Assembly: GCF_024362695.1 (NCBI RefSeq)
Contig: NC_065425.1
Span: 7,011,001-7,075,000, forward strand
Length of the DNA stretch: 64,000 nucleotides
Origin: Pectinophora gossypiella
Taxonomy: Eukaryota > Arthropoda > Insecta > Lepidoptera > Gelechiidae
Direction: 5' to 3'
A model generated the notes under the pieces. The model had not been told where the DNA came from. It was given only the letters and a program-made list of their open reading frames with translations, and did not search any database. Each line of letters starts with the position of its first letter. Position 1 is the stretch's first letter. A program made the translations under genes and the position numbers. Of this stretch, positions 60,101-64,000 are shown piece after piece.

Positions 60101-60325
60101 ATTTCACACTTCTTTATTACACTCACAACATTAAACACACTCACTGTAAGACACCACATAAAAACATCAATTCGCAGTACCCATTCATCCCGCTCATTCA
60201 TTCATGAAGTTAATTTAAATTTGGAACATCAATTTAACATCCCGGGACGGTAATTGTAACAAATTGAAAGTGTCCCGGCCCTCGAGACTGTCCGTGTTAT
60301 CCTTTTAAATCGTCACCCTAATCTG
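57115..60325. other. Intron stretch, no gene seen
   Basis: AT-rich with GC-richer spots at 57880-57930, 58500-58640 (two ATCGATA-type sites, GTCACGAGCAGCCGTGAG) and 59585-59830 (listed). The 124-codon minus frame at 58439-58813 has no recognisable domain; its codon content and mixed hydrophobic runs look non-coding. Confidence 0.35.
59585..59830. promoter_or_regulatory. GC-rich island in the intron
   Basis: GTGGCAGGGCGTGTCCCAGC, GCTCGGCGGAATGCGGTGTC, CCTCGCTCCCCGCCCCGCGC, TTAGCGCGCTAACG. CpG-rich with a GCGCGC-centred palindrome, in AT-rich DNA. No open frame of note crosses it, so it is more likely regulatory or an unannotated promoter than coding. Confidence 0.3.
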
Positions 60326-60329
60326 GGGT

Positions 60330-60671
60330 AGGGTTACCATTAGATAAAGAAAGGTGGGATTTACAACTGGGTTTCTCGATTGTTTTAAATTGGTACTTGA
60401 GCTTAGAGATATTAGTTAGTTTTTACTCTTGCAGCATTACTAAAGAATCCATTTTTTTTCGTTAACGATAATAATAATATTTTTCCAGAAACGGACTACA
60501 ATTTCAGTGTTTAAGCTTCAGCCGAAAACTTTTCATTAAGTTGCCAATTGTTACGAAAAATTTTTTGACAAAATACGTAACACACACATGAACGCATACA
60601 CAAAGTTAAATTATCGCACCTACTTTTTGTACATAACATAAAAAAACACAGACTATAAAAATGGTAACCCT
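60330..60671. mobile_element. Candidate inverted-repeat element with AGGGTTACCATT ends
   Basis: AGGGTTACCATT at 60330-60341 and AATGGTAACCCT at 60660-60671 are a perfect 12-bp inverted pair 342 bp apart. The interior is AT-rich and non-coding. Without a second copy or target duplication this could be coincidence. Confidence 0.4.
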
Positions 60672-61031
60672 AACACAAAGTACCAGGGACTCTGAGGTTA
60701 TTTGTTTGCTAAAGGGACCTGTAGGACGTGACTGGCGTGTAATCACGGCGGCGAATACTGTTGGTGATACCTTGGTGATTCTGTCTTTTATAGCCCCCTA
60801 GTTGCTATGGACGTATTGATTAACAGTTTCGGCCTCAAACCGTCACAGTTGTTCAATGCTTTCGGTTAGCCTTACGTTCGTAATCCGTATTGAAATATGC
60901 AAAACCAGTGCCTGTTCAACCTTCTGATCAACTTCTGGTGGCTCTATCCTGCCTATTATGGATCACTGGCGTGAGTTTATATACAACTACGTATTAATTT
61001 AATAAAATGAAATAGAATACATATAGACACA

Positions 61032-61326
61032 TCATCATCATCAGCCCATAAACGTCCCCACTGCTGGGGCACGGGCCTTCCCTATGGATGGATAGGGCGA
61101 TCGGGCCTTAAACTATCACGCGGGCCCAGTGCGGATTGATGGTTATTAACGACTGCTAATGCAGCCGGGACCAACGGCTTAACGTGCCTTCCGAAGCTCG
61201 GAGGAGCTCGAGATGCAAACTTTTTTTTTGTGGTCACCCATCCTATGACCGGCCTTTGCGAAAGTTGCTTAACTTCAGCAATCGCAGACCGAGCGCGTTT
61301 ACCGCTGCGCCACCGAGCTTCTCAAT
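61032..61326 (-). mobile_element. 5S-rRNA-headed SINE, full length, with 12-bp target-site duplication
   Basis: This is the same family as the copy at 837-1134, on the opposite strand. The 5S-like boxes are at 61264-61276 (GTTGCTTAACTTC on plus) and 61232-61243 (GGTCACCCATCC on plus). A poly-A-like interruption follows box C. The shared core and a (GATG)n 3' tail are present. A perfect 12-bp duplication CATATAGACACA flanks it at 61020-61031 and 61327-61338. The head is better preserved than in the 837 copy. Confidence 0.9.
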
Positions 61327-62041
61327 CATATAGACACAATTCACTATTATTCCTATTAGGAGTGGGCAGAGCAATAAAGTGACAAAAAGACTACAACAAT
61401 ACCAAGACTTCGATACCAAGTGCAGAAGTCTAAAAATGCTTTTCATAATAGGCTAGTTTCCAACTAATCAAATCAGTCACTTTTTACTAAACGTCAAAAC
61501 ACGAAATTGCTATGGAATTTGTATGAAAACGCACACTGTGACGTCATAGAAAAACGTGATGAAATATCGGACTTATTATTACGTTTCTCTTGATTAAAAT
61601 TCATAAATAAGTAAAATAGAAAAATATGTTTTTTTTTCGTTAGTTTTAGATGTGTCTTTATTTGGTAATCAGAATTTCATAATTTATCTTGAACTAGTAC
61701 ACGATCCAATTGTCCCCGTGCATCCTCGTAAAATATACAGAAACATATTAGCATATATGAACTATGTATATGTAGTTGATACGTAATTCCCCCTTGCGTC
61801 GCACTCACTCCAGTAACCCACTGTGTTAGTGTCAGTTATTCAGTCAATCAGTGACTGACCAGTCAGTGAATACTAACAGGACGTTAGACAAATGATACTG
61901 CCTACCCATTGTGAGTCTTACCCTGGGTTACAGAAGTCGTAAGGATTACAGGAAGTAGAAAGGAATTGTTTCTATTTAAGACCATGAAAATCACGTAAAA
62001 TCTACTACAGCATTTATTTTTTATCATAAAGGACAAATGCA

Positions 62042-62202
62042 ACAACCTCCGTGTTCCAGTGGTTGAGAGTTGGGCTCACGATCAGCCTGAAATATTCTAA
62101 CCAAACTAGGGATAAAAAAGTGATTTTTGTGACCCCCACCGAGAATCGAACACGGGGCCTCCGGATCGTGAGCCCAACGCTCAACCACTGAGCCGTTAAA
62201 AA
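62042..62202. mobile_element. Two SINE family B heads in inverted orientation
   Basis: A plus-strand tRNA-like head (CCAGTGGTTGAGAGTTGGGC) at about 62044-62085 joins, through CGATCAGCCTGAAAT, a minus-strand copy running to 62202 whose head is the same sequence inverted (GCCCAACGCTCAACCACTGA on plus). The junction reuses the CACGATC/GATCAGCCTG region, as if the template strand switched. Cores and tails of both are absent. Confidence 0.72.
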
Positions 62203-62204
62203 AA

Positions 62205-64000
62205 ACAGTTCTAGAGTGAAAAAGTTCGTAAGGCACTTTATGTAAATTACATGCACGAAGATAAATAAATAATCTGTCACGATATGACAGCGCTCTCTAA
62301 CACCTTAAACATCTTTAAAACACCACTAAAGCCAAGCCAATAGCTAAAACAACCGAGTATTGGCATTATAGCATTTACGCCACCCCACAAAACAAATAGC
62401 CAAGTTGTCGGGTACAAAAAGCCATCGTTTACGGAACCCGGGAAACAATCTGTGGTGTTGGACAATATAAACGTCCGCGCCGATGTGGATTTATTTTCCT
62501 ACTGATTTATTGGGCCCTGGTGCTTGGGAAGTTAGGCATTGAGACGTGCAACACTCTTCGACAGATATCATCGTGCGGAAACAAAGTATTTTCTTATAAT
62601 AAAATAAATCTACTTTGAAAAAAAATGGGTCTGGATAATTAAAAAAAACCGTCATTATGTACTACAATGTCCACAATACATTTAAATACACCTATCTCTA
62701 TTATCTACAATTTATTTTATTACTACCTATGCTGTTTGATGTAAATGAAGTAACGATATCCATCCAATCTCATCAAGGATTAAACCGAGCCTTAAAAATA
62801 AAAGGTACCTAACTGAAACTCTACATTACAATCTCGAAATCCTGAGAAAATAGAAATTACCCACGACAACGTCACTATTTATATAAACTAACTGACATAG
62901 TACAAAGGATGTAAGAAGCATAGGGCATTTGTCACAATTTTCGTCTCCTCCAGACAAATGAAGTGTAATTTTAATAATTTCAAAAAAGTATTAGTTACGA
63001 GTGTTTTTCATGTTACCAGGATATCATAGGCAAGCATAGATAAATGCGCCGCGACGGGACACGTAATAATATGTCTCAATTAGTGACGCACGCGGTTACA
63101 AATGGCCGGGGGAGACGAAATTAGTACACTGATTCGAGACATCAATAATTATCTAAGAGAAAAAATAGAGCCGTCTTTAACAGTGTAAAATAGGAAAGTA
63201 AATGGTATAAGTACAGAGATGGAATTAAATTTAAATTAAAACGATGAATTTACCAACCCACTTTCTTTTACTTGTAAGTGCATTAGTTCAGATAAAGAAA
63301 GGGGTATATGGTAAAGCACTTACGATGCGCTTTCCAATCTAAATCTAAATATTAGCATTTTGCTTTGTGTTCAGAAGAGCAAACAAGCGAATTACGGCTG
63401 ATTTTGTAAAAATACATCGTTTAAATGCCAAAAGGTCTGTAAAAATCGAGTCTCCATGCAATTGAAATATTATTACATTTATCTAGTTCGTATATAATAA
63501 CGTTAAATGGATATTTATTCTAGTATTTATGCACATGGAAAGAGCAAAAAGTTAAATACGTACCTAGGTTTCGCGGCAAAACGAGAACTATAAAACAAAA
63601 GCGTAAATATTTTGTCTCCAAATTCAAACATTTTTACTTTTTCAATAGCAGACCACACATTCAGCCATTGCCACCCGGCCATAGACAATACTTCAATCGT
63701 CACGTGTGGCATAAAGTCATGTGACATGTGTAAGCGCGGCAAGGCGTCCCAAATGGCAAGCAATTTGTAAAGTTTATCTGCTATTTTCGGGATCTCAAGT
63801 GTATTTATTGAATGACAGACATGGGCTGTGTTCTAAACTGTCGAAAGTGCAGTAAAAAAATCGACACGGAAACGAATATTACAGTATTGATTTTTTATTT
63901 ACTTTTTTCATGGTTTGTTTTTTTAACGCTTATAAAGTAAGTAATTTTATTAACATATCAATTAACGAAGACTAAAGTAGGTATATATCCAAATTGTAAA
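62205..64000. other. End of window, no gene seen
   Basis: AT-rich intronic DNA with short frames on minus (62277-62465, 63527-63763) that lack domains. No repeat copy of the families described was recognised after 62202. Confidence 0.35.

Larger units (their letters stand above)
11593..64000 (+). other. Presumed first intron of the homeobox gene (continues past window)
   Basis: It starts with the consensus donor GTAAGT right after the coding exon. Reading on in both strands I see no homeodomain-coding stretch (no WFQNRR-like codon run) and no other convincing exon, so the intron seems to occupy all remaining sequence, more than 52 kb. It is filled with SINE and MITE copies and some GC-rich islands listed separately. 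A short exon without its own ATG could have been missed, so the intron's unbroken extent is less certain than its donor. Confidence 0.5.

Noticed and set aside
11593..64000. A homeodomain exon within the window
   Set aside because: I looked for WFQNRR-like codons and a GC-rich 180-bp coding block with an acceptor and found none; a translated search with a homeodomain profile would settle this.

Overview
This is an AT-rich animal window, almost certainly from a moth or butterfly. The evidence is the density of retroposed SINEs with internal RNA polymerase III boxes, the many runs of the TAGGTACCTACC kind, and the shared repeat cores ending in the CCCAGCAGTGGGACGT kind of tail. No bacterial, plasmid or viral gene organisation is visible. 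Nearly all open frames are short chance frames or lie inside repeats.

One protein-coding segment is convincing: a first coding exon on the plus strand at 11070-11592, about 174 codons, ending at a consensus splice donor (GAG|GTAAGT). It encodes the N-terminal part of an NK-type homeobox transcription factor. It has an eh1 (Groucho-binding) motif FSILDIL and a C-terminal LDALFHMTSKTF block resembling the segment that precedes the homeodomain in Lbx/ladybird proteins. A GC-rich stretch (about 10600-11069) with CCAAT boxes and an arthropod-type initiator sits directly upstream. I found no homeodomain-coding exon in the rest of the window, so the first intron appears to run more than 52 kb to the right edge. 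A long intron in a developmental regulator often carries enhancers. Several unusually GC-rich or motif-rich islands inside it, and some upstream, are listed as candidates only.

The rest is intergenic or intronic DNA rich in repeats. (1) A SINE family with a 5S-rRNA-like head has two full-length copies (837-1134 plus; 61032-61326 minus), both with perfect target-site duplications, and a truncated third (47022-47196). (2) Two tRNA-headed SINE families (A: 6974-7313, 21469-21786; B: 30932-31266, 45751-46047, with fragments) share a central core with the 5S-headed family. (3) A further tRNA-headed SINE (9915-10255) has relatives. (4) A poly-A retroposon (23792-24118 and relatives) and a short retroposon family with ATGATG tails. 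(5) At least six kinds of short inverted-repeat (MITE-like) elements, one of which (41406-42217) carries three nested insertions. (6) Small tandem repeats.

Layout: 1-10600, repeat-rich upstream intergenic DNA; 10600-11592, promoter and first exon; 11593-64000, presumed first intron with interspersed SINEs, MITEs and candidate regulatory islands. All function calls rest on reading the sequence by eye; no database search was possible.
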